Position numbers and translations under genes: made by a program
Origin: CAXTEJ01 sp964243295
GTDB taxonomy: Bacteria > Actinomycetota > Actinomycetes > Actinomycetales > Angustibacteraceae
Assembly: GCA_964243295.1 (NCBI GenBank)
Contig: CAXTEJ010000093.1
Coordinates: 1 to 6,918 of the forward strand
Direction of reading: 5' to 3'
Length of the DNA stretch: 6,918 nt
The notes under the pieces: model-generated
Told to the model about the DNA's origin: nothing
The model's database searches: none
Seen by the model: only the letters and a program-made list of their open reading frames with translations
Shown here: piece after piece, positions 1-5,450 of the stretch
How positions within the stretch are numbered: position 1 is the first letter of the stretch
Layout: each line of letters begins with the position of its first letter

Positions 1-121
1 GCCCGAGGTCGGCGAGGCTCTGGGTGCCGCGGTCGTACGCGAGCTCGGTGCCGCACGTCACGCACCGCACGTCCTCATACGACAGCAGGGACCGGCAGAC
101 GGGGCAGACGAAAGCGCGCAC
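1..121 (-). CDS. Zinc-ribbon protein, putative zinc-binding peptidase family (N-terminal fragment)
   Basis: The first 40 codons are visible; the rest lies beyond the left edge. The translation opens (M)RAFVCPVCRSLL and carries two Cys-x-x-Cys knuckles, CPVC at residues 6-9 and CVTC at 20-23. These would bind one structural zinc ion as a short zinc ribbon. An N-terminus of this kind, with MR-x-F-x-C-x-x-C, then C-x-x-C-G and an aliphatic/tyrosine stretch, is characteristic of actinobacterial and proteobacterial proteins annotated as putative zinc-binding metallopeptidases (zinc-ribbon/DZR-like N-terminus followed by a peptidase-like domain). The peptidase part is not in the window, so the catalytic assignment is family inference only. 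The start is GTG at 121-119. It is supported by a GAGGA Shine-Dalgarno at 128-132 with 6-nt spacing; the ATG at 128-126 is out of frame. It lies downstream of qcrB on the same strand but beyond a strong hairpin, so it is probably a separate transcription unit. A generic zinc-ribbon protein is the alternative. Confidence 0.72.
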   Translation of the reverse strand, partial: MRAFVCPVCRSLLSYEDVRCVTCGTELAYDRGTQSLADLG

Positions 122-206
122 GGCTCATCCTCGCAGCCCCGCGACCACCCGCCATCCCGACCCCACCGCGTCGTCGCATCCTGTCGGTCCCTCACGGGGC
201 CGGACG

Positions 207-244
207 CCGAGGGGGCGGGCACCGTGTGGTGCCCGCCCCCTCGG
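207..244 (-). terminator. Perfect 17-bp hairpin downstream of qcrB
   Basis: Arms 207-223 and 228-244 are exact reverse complements (17 of 17 bp, almost all G-C) around a GTGT loop. The hairpin begins 26 bp past the qcrB stop and ends about 85 bp before the next gene on the same strand. No U-tract follows in the minus-strand sense, as is common for actinobacterial intrinsic terminators. Location and symmetry make a transcription terminator for the ctaE-qcrCAB unit the best reading. A 3' mRNA-stabilising structure is the alternative. Confidence 0.8.
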
Positions 245-270
245 TCGGCGCCCTCCGGCGCCGGTGCACG

Positions 271-1932
271 TCAGTGCGGCGTGCTGGTGATGGAGCGGTT
301 CTCGTCCGCGCCGGCGATCTCGTCGTGCTCGCCGTGCGAGTGGGCCGCGGCCAGCTCGGCCGGCGTCACCGGCTCGATGCGGTCCTCGAACCAGAAGCTC
401 GAGAGCCGGGCCCGCACCTTGGCGATGACCGTGCCGGGGGCGCGGACGCCGGCGTCGTCCTGCCCGGCAGGCAGCGGGAGCGGGCGGTGGGCGTCGTGCT
501 GGACGAGCACCCAGCGCTCGGTCGCCGACAGCGGCTCGTGCACCTCGATGAACTCCCCGTGCGGCAGCCGGACGATCCGGCCGCTCTCGCGACCGTGCAG
601 CACCATCTCGCGGTCACGGCGCTGCAGGCCGAGGCACACGCGCTTGGCGACCACGAACGCGATCGCCGGGCCGATGAAGACGAACACCCGCAGGAAGTTG
701 GAGATGTCGTTGATCGACATCCCGAACCGGGTGGCGATGATGTCGTTGCCGCCACCGGCCATGAGCAGCAGGTAGAAGGTGATCGCCATGACGCCGAGAG
801 CCGTGCGGGTCGGGGCGTTGCGCGGCCGGTCCAGCAGGTGGTGCTCGCGCTTGTCACCGGTCACGAACGCCTCGATGAACGGGTAGAACAGCGCCAGCAT
901 CGTCACGATGCCCGGCAGGATGAGGCCGCCGATGGCGATGTTCATGCTGAACGTCCAGCCCAGGGCCTGGAACTCCAGGCGACCGGGCAGCAGCCGGATG
1001 GCTCCCTCGAGCCAGCCCATGTACCAGTCCGGCTGTGAGCCGGCGGTGACGGGGGAGGGGTCGTAGGGGCCGTAGGCCCAGATCGGGTTGATGGTGGCGA
1101 AGGCGGCTAGCAGCACCGTGACGCCGAAGACGATGAAGAAGAAGCCACCGGCCTTGGCGGCGTAGGTCGGCATGACGCGGAAGCCGACCACGTTGTGCTC
1201 GGTCTTGCCCGGGCCGGGGTACTGGGTGTGCTTCTGCAGGGCCACCAGCGCGATGTGCACCGCGAAGGCCCCGACCAGCAGGGCCGGGATGAGCAGGACG
1301 TGCACGGTGTAGAGCCGGGGGATCAGCGCCTCGCCGGGGAAGTCGCCGCCGAAGACGAAGCTCGAGACGTAGGAACCGACGATCGGGATCGACAGGATCA
1401 GGCCGCGGGCGAAGGACAGGCCGGTGCCGGACAGCAGGTCGTCGGGCAGGGAGTAGCCGGCGAAGCCCTCGACGAGCGCGAGCAGCGCCAGCACCACGCC
1501 GATCATCCAGTTGAGCTCACGCGGCTTGCGGAACGCGCCGGTGAAGAAGACCCGGAACATGTGGACCGCGTTGGAGGCGACGAACAGCAGCGCAGACCAG
1601 TGGTGGATCTGGCGCAGCAGCAGGCCGCCGCGGATGTCGAAGGAGATGTCGAGGGTGGAGGCGTAGGCCTCCGACATCTGGATCCCCTTGAGCGGGACGT
1701 AGCTGCCGTCGTACACGACGTGCCCGGCGGAGGGGACGTACCAGAAGGTGAGGAAGGTGCCCGTGACCAGCAGGATGATCAGGCTGTACATGGCGATCTC
1801 GCCCAGCATGAACGACCAGTGATCGGGGAAGACCTTGTTCAGCCCCCAGCGCGTGCCCTTGGCGATGCCGACGCGGTCGTCGATGAATCCGGCGGTGCCG
1901 CCGGCTGCTCGGGTGGTAACGGAGACGCTCAT
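271..1932 (-). CDS. qcrB: Cytochrome bc1 complex cytochrome b subunit QcrB
   Basis: Membrane cytochrome b of the menaquinol:cytochrome c oxidoreductase (complex III). It oxidises menaquinol and passes electrons to the Rieske protein and across two b hemes. The product is 553 residues with about eight hydrophobic helices, near 42-63, 105-130, 141-160, 205-231, 261-281, 325-350, 376-393 and 411-431. Likely heme ligands are H110 and H124 in the second helix, and H211 and H226 in the fourth. The 15-residue second spacing is of the b6f kind rather than the 14 of mitochondrial cytochrome b. The quinol-site motif is PDWY at 301-304, the actinobacterial counterpart of PEWY. Residues from about 432 form a soluble extension ending in a His/Asp/Glu-rich tail, as in other actinobacterial QcrB. 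The ATG at 1932 is preferred over an upstream in-frame ATG at 2106 because the extra 58 residues would be qcrA read in another frame. The chosen start overlaps the qcrA stop as ATGA and follows GAGGAAA with close spacing. It is the last gene of the operon. Confidence 0.97.
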   Translation of the reverse strand: MSVSVTTRAAGGTAGFIDDRVGIAKGTRWGLNKVFPDHWSFMLGEIAMYSLIILLVTGTFLTFWYVPSAGHVVYDGSYVPLKGIQMSEAYASTLDISFDIRGGLLLRQIHHWSALLFVASNAVHMFRVFFTGAFRKPRELNWMIGVVLALLALVEGFAGYSLPDDLLSGTGLSFARGLILSIPIVGSYVSSFVFGGDFPGEALIPRLYTVHVLLIPALLVGAFAVHIALVALQKHTQYPGPGKTEHNVVGFRVMPTYAAKAGGFFFIVFGVTVLLAAFATINPIWAYGPYDPSPVTAGSQPDWYMGWLEGAIRLLPGRLEFQALGWTFSMNIAIGGLILPGIVTMLALFYPFIEAFVTGDKREHHLLDRPRNAPTRTALGVMAITFYLLLMAGGGNDIIATRFGMSINDISNFLRVFVFIGPAIAFVVAKRVCLGLQRRDREMVLHGRESGRIVRLPHGEFIEVHEPLSATERWVLVQHDAHRPLPLPAGQDDAGVRAPGTVIAKVRARLSSFWFEDRIEPVTPAELAAAHSHGEHDEIAGADENRSITSTPH

Positions 1933-3026
1933 CTGTTTCCTCGCTCGGGGAAGCTGGGACCGACCGGCTGGTTGAAGTCCCGCTTGGCGACCAGGTAGCC
2001 CTCGGCGTCGACGGTGATCTCCAGCTGCGGGAGCTGGCGGTGGGCCGGGCCGAAGATGACCTTGCAGTCCTGGGTGACGTCGAACGTCGACTGGTGGCAG
2101 GGGCACAGCAGGTGGTGCGTGGTCTGCTCGTAGAGCCCGACCGGGCAGCCGACGTGGGTGCAGATCTTCGAGTACGCCACGATGCCGTTGTAGCCCCAGG
2201 CGCGCTCCTTGGCCGACACGATGTCGTCCGGGTTGAGCCGCATGAGCAGCACTGCTGCCTTGGCCCGCTGCTCGAGCACGTCGTCGGCCTCCTCGATGCC
2301 CTCGGGCATCACGTGGAAGACCGAGCCGATGGTGACGTCGCTGGCCTTGATGGGAGCGAACTCCACATCGGTGACCAGCCGGAGCCCTTCCTTCCAGAAG
2401 GTGTTGTGCAGCCTCGTGCCCGGCATCGGACCGAGGTCGCGCAGCGCCACGATGAACGGCAGCCCGAACAGGCCGAGGGCGCCGCCCATCGTGAGCTTGA
2501 TGAGCGGACGGCGGGCCAGGCCCGAGGACTCGTTGCCCATGCGGAGGGTCTCGACGGCGCCCGCACGGTCCTCGTCGCTGCTGCGCAGCGCGTGCCGCTC
2601 CTCGACGAGCTCGTCGTCGGGCATGAGCGTCTTCGCCCAGTGGACCGCGCCGATGCCGATGAAGAACAGGCTCAGCCCCATGCCGACGCCGAGCAGCACG
2701 TGCTGCAGGCCGACCTTGCCCAGGCCCGGGAGGATCACGGACTGCTCGGCGTCGAAGGCGAAGTAGGAGACCAGGAAGATCGCGGTGCCGAGCATGGAGA
2801 GCAGGAACATGAGCGCGACCTGGCGCTCGGCGCGCTTGGCGGCGCGCACGTCGGTGTCGGCCATGCGGTGGATGTGCTCGGGCAGACCCGGGTTCTCGAA
2901 CAGCGTCGGGGCGGCCGTCGTGCCAGGCAGGGTGACCGCGCGCTGTGCGTCGTCCCGGTCGCGCAGGGCAGGGACGGCGGAGGTGTCGGGCACGTCGTGC
3001 CGGTCGGTGCCGAGTGCGTCGCTCAT
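1929..3026 (-). CDS. qcrA: Cytochrome bc1 complex Rieske iron-sulfur subunit QcrA
   Basis: Rieske [2Fe-2S] protein that takes one electron from menaquinol at the QcrB site and delivers it to QcrC. The product is 365 residues. The N-terminal ~70 residues are polar and cytoplasmic. Three hydrophobic segments follow near 71-90, 106-128 and 178-196, the three-helix arrangement typical of actinobacterial QcrA; mitochondrial Rieske proteins have one. The cluster domain is C-terminal. CTHVGC at 289-294 supplies C289 and H291, and CPCH at 308-311 supplies C308 and H311. C294 and C310 are placed to form the conserved disulfide. The ATG at 3026 lies 1 nt after the qcrC stop (TGACATG), with a GAAGG ribosome site inside the end of qcrC. 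An in-frame ATG 16 codons upstream (3074) would overlap qcrC and is less likely. The 4-nt overlap with qcrB implies translational coupling. All cluster ligands are present. Confidence 0.97.
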   Translation of the reverse strand: MSDALGTDRHDVPDTSAVPALRDRDDAQRAVTLPGTTAAPTLFENPGLPEHIHRMADTDVRAAKRAERQVALMFLLSMLGTAIFLVSYFAFDAEQSVILPGLGKVGLQHVLLGVGMGLSLFFIGIGAVHWAKTLMPDDELVEERHALRSSDEDRAGAVETLRMGNESSGLARRPLIKLTMGGALGLFGLPFIVALRDLGPMPGTRLHNTFWKEGLRLVTDVEFAPIKASDVTIGSVFHVMPEGIEEADDVLEQRAKAAVLLMRLNPDDIVSAKERAWGYNGIVAYSKICTHVGCPVGLYEQTTHHLLCPCHQSTFDVTQDCKVIFGPAHRQLPQLEITVDAEGYLVAKRDFNQPVGPSFPERGNR

Positions 3027-3027
3027 G

Positions 3028-3828
3028 TCAGGCCGCCTTCGCGCCGAGCCACACGGCGCAGCCGATGAGGGCACCGAGACCGACGATCCAGGCGAACAGA
3101 CCCTCGGTGACCGGGCCCAGGTTGCCGAGGGGAGTGCCGCCGGCGCTCGTCTCGGTCTGGACGTTGGTGATGTAGGCGATGAGGTCGTTCTTGTTCTCCG
3201 GCGTCAGGTTGGCGTCGTTGAAGACGGGCATGGCCTGCGGCCCGGTGAGCATGGCCTCGTAGATGTGCTGGCCGCTGATGTCGGCGATCGCCGGGGCGTA
3301 CTTGCCGCGGGTCAGCGCGCCACCGGCGCCGGCGAAGTTGTGGCACATGGCGCAGTTGGTGCGGAAGATGGCGCCGCCCTTGGCCACGTCGCCGTCCTGG
3401 CCGTTCGCGTACTCCGCGGCGGGCACGCCGGGGCCGGGGGCGAGCGAGCCGATGTAGGAGGCCATGGCGGCGATCTGCTCGCTGCTGAAGCGCACGGGTC
3501 CCTGCGGCCCCTGGACGCCGGGGCCGGCCAGCGGCATGCGGCCGGTGCCGACCTGGAAGTCGACGGAGGCGGCGCCGACACCGATGAGGTTGGGCCCCAC
3601 GACGTCGCCGTTGGTCTTGGTCATGCCCTGGGCGTTCTTGCCGTGGCAAGTCGAGCAGTTGGCGAGGAACAGCTGCTTGCCCTGGGCGATCGCGTCCGCG
3701 TCGGCGGTCGCGGCGGCGGCAGGCTTGGGGGCCAGCGCGGCGTACACGGCGCCGGTGGTCACGAGCCCGATGGCGATGAGCACCACCAGGGCTAGCGGGT
3801 GGCGCCGGCGGGCGGCAAGTGCGGTCAC
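3028..3828 (-). CDS. qcrC: Di-heme cytochrome c subunit QcrC
   Basis: Membrane-anchored di-heme cytochrome c that carries electrons from the Rieske protein directly to the aa3 oxidase in the actinobacterial III-IV supercomplex. The product is 266 residues. A positively charged N-terminus (RRRH at 7-10) precedes a signal-anchor helix at about 11-33. Two class-I cytochrome c domains follow. Heme motif CSTCH lies at 58-62 with likely axial Met98 in GRMP. Heme motif CAMCH lies at 159-163 with likely axial Met200 in QAMP. A C-terminal transmembrane helix spans about 243-262, so both hemes face outward. The start is the GTG at 3828, preceded by GAGGA at 3837-3841 with 8-nt spacing. Reading further upstream in frame enters ctaE antisense-like coding and gives no sensible signal sequence. 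Length and architecture match actinobacterial QcrC. The stop is 1 nt from the qcrA start. Confidence 0.97.
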   Translation of the reverse strand: MTALAARRRHPLALVVLIAIGLVTTGAVYAALAPKPAAAATADADAIAQGKQLFLANCSTCHGKNAQGMTKTNGDVVGPNLIGVGAASVDFQVGTGRMPLAGPGVQGPQGPVRFSSEQIAAMASYIGSLAPGPGVPAAEYANGQDGDVAKGGAIFRTNCAMCHNFAGAGGALTRGKYAPAIADISGQHIYEAMLTGPQAMPVFNDANLTPENKNDLIAYITNVQTETSAGGTPLGNLGPVTEGLFAWIVGLGALIGCAVWLGAKAA

Positions 3829-3836
3829 GTTCCAGG

Positions 3837-3865
3837 TCCTCGTCTCGTGCGGTGCCTCGAGCCTA
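3837..3865 (-). promoter_or_regulatory. Ribosome binding site and possible internal promoter for qcrC
   Basis: On the minus strand GAGGA (3837-3841) sits 8 nt before the GTG of qcrC and fixes that start. Just upstream, TAGGCT (3865-3860) fits the actinobacterial TANNNT -10 element. It would start transcription about 25 nt before qcrC, allowing qcrCAB expression independent of ctaE. No convincing -35 hexamer is visible, so the promoter call is tentative while the ribosome site is solid. Confidence 0.4.
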
Positions 3866-3890
3866 TGGCGCCCCACGCAGCCGTCGGCAG

Positions 3891-3910
3891 CCCTGGCGCG
3901 CTTGCCAGGG
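3891..3910 (-). repeat. 7-bp inverted repeat between ctaE and qcrC
   Basis: CCCTGGC (3891-3897) and GCCAGGG (3904-3910) form a perfect 7-bp stem with a 6-nt loop in the 110-bp gap between ctaE and qcrC. It starts about 28 bp past the ctaE stop and has no U-tract. It could be a partial terminator, a processing site that sets different mRNA levels for ctaE and qcrCAB, or chance in GC-rich DNA. Confidence 0.35.
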
Positions 3911-3938
3911 GCCGTGGCGACGTGACGCCCAGCACATC

Positions 3939-4577
3939 TCATTGCAGCAGGTAGATGGTGGCGAACAGGGCGATCCAGACCACGTCGACGAAGTGCCAGT
4001 AGTACGACGTGACGATGGCGCCGGTTGCCTCGGCGTGGCCGAACCGCCGTGCGGCGAACGAGCGTCCGATGATGAGCAGGAAGGCGATCAGGCCGCCCGT
4101 GACGTGCAGGCCGTGGAACCCCGTCGTCAGGTAGAAGATCGAACCGTAGGCATCGGTGTTGATCTTCAGGCCCTCGCCCACGAGCGAGGCGTACTCGTAG
4201 ACCTGGCCCGAGACGAAGATGGCGCCGAACAAGTAGGTCAGCGCGTACCACTCCCGCATGCCCCACAGCCGCACCTGCCACAGCGCCCCGGTGCGGCCGG
4301 GCTGGAACTGCTCGGCCTTCCAGACGCCGAACTGGCACCACACCGAGCTGACGACGAGCACCAGCGTGTTGGCCGTGCTGAACGGCACGTTGAGCATCTC
4401 CGGACCGCTCAGCCACTGCTCGGGCACGACCGCGCGCAGCGTGAAGTACATGGCGAACAGCCCGGCGAAGAACATGAGCTCGCTCGACAGCCACACGATG
4501 GTGCCGACCGCTGCCATGTTCGGGCGGCTGACCGGCGCGTGCGCGGCGGGGGTCTGGACTGCTGATGCGGTGGCCAC
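3939..4577 (-). CDS. ctaE: Cytochrome aa3 oxidase subunit III CtaE
   Basis: Subunit III of the aa3-type heme-copper oxidase (complex IV), a membrane protein that stabilises subunit I and proton uptake. The product is 212 residues, the short five-helix form of subunit III found in actinobacteria. Hydrophobic segments lie near 24-48, 67-84, 111-131, 147-172 and 189-211. Family signatures are SSELMFFAGLFAMYF at about 31-45, with Glu33 in the conserved helix. GFHGLHVTGG at 153-162 and YYWHFVDVVWI at 192-202 carry the conserved histidines of the subunit III family. The first ~22 residues are Ala/Pro-rich and poorly conserved. The start is taken as GTG at 4577. There is no well-spaced ribosome site, since the nearest GAGG lies 13 nt upstream. 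A -10-like AATAAT ends 6 nt before the GTG, which suggests leaderless translation. ctaE is first in the ctaE-qcrCAB set, matching the supercomplex partnership. Subunits I and II (ctaD, ctaC) are not in the window. Confidence 0.96.
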   Translation of the reverse strand: MATASAVQTPAAHAPVSRPNMAAVGTIVWLSSELMFFAGLFAMYFTLRAVVPEQWLSGPEMLNVPFSTANTLVLVVSSVWCQFGVWKAEQFQPGRTGALWQVRLWGMREWYALTYLFGAIFVSGQVYEYASLVGEGLKINTDAYGSIFYLTTGFHGLHVTGGLIAFLLIIGRSFAARRFGHAEATGAIVTSYYWHFVDVVWIALFATIYLLQ

Positions 4578-4583
4578 GCGAGC

Positions 4584-4613
4584 ATTATTGCCTCATGGGC
4601 GTGCTCACGGCAC
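4584..4613 (-). promoter_or_regulatory. Candidate promoter giving a leaderless ctaE transcript
   Basis: Minus-strand AATAAT at 4589-4584 matches five of six bases of TATAAT and occupies -12 to -7 relative to the ctaE GTG. This is the spacing expected if the first transcribed base is the G of the start codon. It is also a conspicuously AT-rich patch in very GC-rich DNA. A weak GTGCCG (4613-4608) lies 18 bp upstream where a -35 would be. The leaderless reading is inference from position. Confidence 0.45.
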
Positions 4614-4719
4614 GGCCGACCCCGTTCGACGGCGGGTCGCCCACCGGCTGTGCTCGCCGGTCGCTCCCGGCGCCGTGATCGTGCGTGACCAGCACGGACG
4701 CCGGCCACCCTCGCGCCCG

Positions 4720-4749
4720 GCCCCGCGGCCTCGGCCGCGGCCGCGGGGC
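4720..4749 (+). repeat. 11-bp GC-rich inverted repeat
   Basis: GCCCCGCGGCC (4720-4730) and GGCCGCGGGGC (4739-4749) are exact reverse complements around an 8-nt loop. No gene ends into it from either side, so a terminator role is not obvious. It could be a cruciform or binding site, or a by-product of the extreme GC content. It sits just left of the 14-bp repeat array. Confidence 0.6.
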
Positions 4750-4756
4750 GACGCCC

Positions 4757-4923
4757 CTGGGCGCCCGCCCGACCGCGCCCACCTGACCGTGCCCGGCCGA
4801 CCGCGCCCGCTTGACCGCGCCGCCTGACCGCGCCCGCCCGACCGTGCCCACCTGACCGTGCCCGCCTGACCGCGCCCACCGGGCCGCGCCCACCTGACCG
4901 TGCCCGCCTGACCGCCCCCGGTC
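4757..4923 (+). repeat. Tandem array of a 14-bp repeat, consensus GACCGYGCCCRCCT
   Basis: Ten consecutive units occupy 4771-4909. Nine are exactly 14 bp, and one (4813-4825) has lost a single base. Degenerate half-matching units flank both ends, at about 4757-4770 and 4910-4923. Variation is concentrated at unit position 6 (C or T), position 11 (A or G) and the last two or three bases. A 28-bp stretch recurs exactly at 4846-4873 and 4888-4915, a 42-bp (three-unit) offset that points to duplication by slippage or unequal exchange. The period is not a multiple of three, so it is not coding. It could be a variable-number minisatellite, a multi-copy protein-binding array between two diverging promoters, or neutral expansion. 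Confidence 0.88.
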
Positions 4924-4981
4924 GCCGGCCGGTCGTCGGGGCCCGGCGCGGCGCTGCGCCGTCGCCCGTCCAGGCGGCCGG

Positions 4982-5018
4982 TAGCATTCCGGCGACCCTG
5001 ACAGCCCCGTCGTGAGGA
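4982..5018 (+). promoter_or_regulatory. Candidate -10 box and ribosome binding site for the receiver-trpD unit
   Basis: TAGCAT at 4982-4987 fits the actinobacterial TANNNT -10 element and would give a leader of roughly 30 nt. GAGGA at 5014-5018 lies 6 nt before the ATG at 5025 and is a strong ribosome site that fixes that start. No recognisable -35 hexamer is visible about 17 bp upstream of the -10 candidate. The ribosome site is secure and the promoter tentative. Confidence 0.5.
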
Positions 5019-5024
5019 CCCCTG

Positions 5025-5450
5025 ATGAGCGCACCGCACGCGTCCGGCGCCGAGCAGGAGCCGCGCGAGCTGTCCGTGCTCCTCTACAGCGACGACCTGA
5101 CCACGCGGGAGGCCGTGCGGCTCGCGGTCGGGCGCCGTCCGGCGTCCGACGTGCCGCGCGTGCGGTGGACCGAGTGCGCCACCGCCCCCGCCGTCATCTC
5201 CGCGCTCGACGCCGGCGGTGTCGACCTGGTGGTGCTCGACGGCGAGGCCTCGCCCGTGGGGGGCCTGGGCCTGTGCCGGCAGCTCAAGAGCGAGATCTAT
5301 CGCTGCCCGCCGGTGCTGGTGCTGCTCGGGCGCCCGCAGGACTCCTGGCTCGCCGCCTGGTCGATGGCCGACAACGCCGTGCTGCACCCGCTCGACCCGG
5401 CGGCCGTCGCGGCCGCCGTCGCCGACCTCGCGCGCGGCGTCGCGGTGTGA
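5025..5450 (+). CDS. Stand-alone, atypical response-regulator receiver-like protein
   Basis: A 141-residue protein with the alternating beta/alpha pattern of a CheY-like receiver and no output domain. After a ~15-residue polar tail, strand 1 is LSVLLYSDD (16-24), with the acidic pair D23/D24 that in this fold helps bind Mg2+. Strand 3 is VDLVVLDGE (66-74), placing D72 at the phosphoacceptor position. Strand 4 is PVLVLLG (96-102), where the usual Thr/Ser is replaced by Leu/Gly. At the end of strand 5, AVLHPLDP (118-125) puts H121 where the near-invariant Lys should be. Two of the switch residues are therefore missing. Phosphorylation is uncertain, and a phospho-independent or ligand/partner-binding role is possible. 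There is no DNA-binding domain and no histidine kinase nearby. The ATG follows GAGGA by 6 nt. Its stop overlaps the GTG of trpD, so the two are co-translated. Cytosolic; function unknown. Confidence 0.82.
   Translation: MSAPHASGAEQEPRELSVLLYSDDLTTREAVRLAVGRRPASDVPRVRWTECATAPAVISALDAGGVDLVVLDGEASPVGGLGLCRQLKSEIYRCPPVLVLLGRPQDSWLAAWSMADNAVLHPLDPAAVAAAVADLARGVAV

Larger units (their letters stand above)
4578..5024 (+). other. Divergent intergenic region between ctaE and the receiver-domain gene
   Basis: A 447-bp stretch with no convincing gene. Open frames cross it on both strands, but they read through repeats, encode Gly/Arg/Ala-rich periodic peptides and lack ribosome sites. From left to right it holds the ctaE -10-like box (4584-4589) and a 6-bp hairpin, ACCGGC/GCCGGT (4643-4648 and 4656-4661). 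Next come an 11-bp GC-rich hairpin (4720-4749), the 14-bp tandem repeat array (4757-4923) and a CGGCGC/GCGCCG hairpin (4944-4949 and 4956-4961). Last are a TAGCAT -10 candidate (4982-4987) and a GAGGA ribosome site (5014-5018). It must carry the promoters for two diverging transcription units. Confidence 0.75.

Noticed and set aside
226..1038. Long plus-strand open frame opposite qcrB, with similar ones at 1195-1998 and 2040-3068
   Set aside because: These are antisense shadows of qcrB and qcrA, produced by GC-rich codon bias. They have skewed Arg/Gly/Asp/His-rich compositions, no domain pattern and no ribosome sites.
1933..2106. 58-residue N-terminal extension of QcrB starting at 2106
   Set aside because: The extension is the Rieske coding sequence in another frame. 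The ATG at 1932 has a good ribosome site and the classic ATGA overlap.
3829..4494. Extension of QcrC upstream of the GTG at 3828
   Set aside because: It reads through ctaE in a different frame and gives an Arg/His-rich peptide. The GTG is followed at once by a proper signal-anchor sequence.
4757..4923. CRISPR-like array
   Set aside because: Units are contiguous 14-mers with no unique spacers, far too short for CRISPR repeats, and no cas genes are nearby.
4409..5387. Minus-strand open frames across the repeat region encoding Gly/Arg/Ala-rich periodic peptides
   Set aside because: They are produced by a 14-bp tandem repeat read in rotating frames. They lack ribosome sites and conserved domains, and they overlap real genes at both ends.
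5012..5446. Longer TrpD beginning near 5012
   Set aside because: The extra residues come from the receiver gene in another frame. TrpD of normal length starts at the GTGA overlap at 5447.
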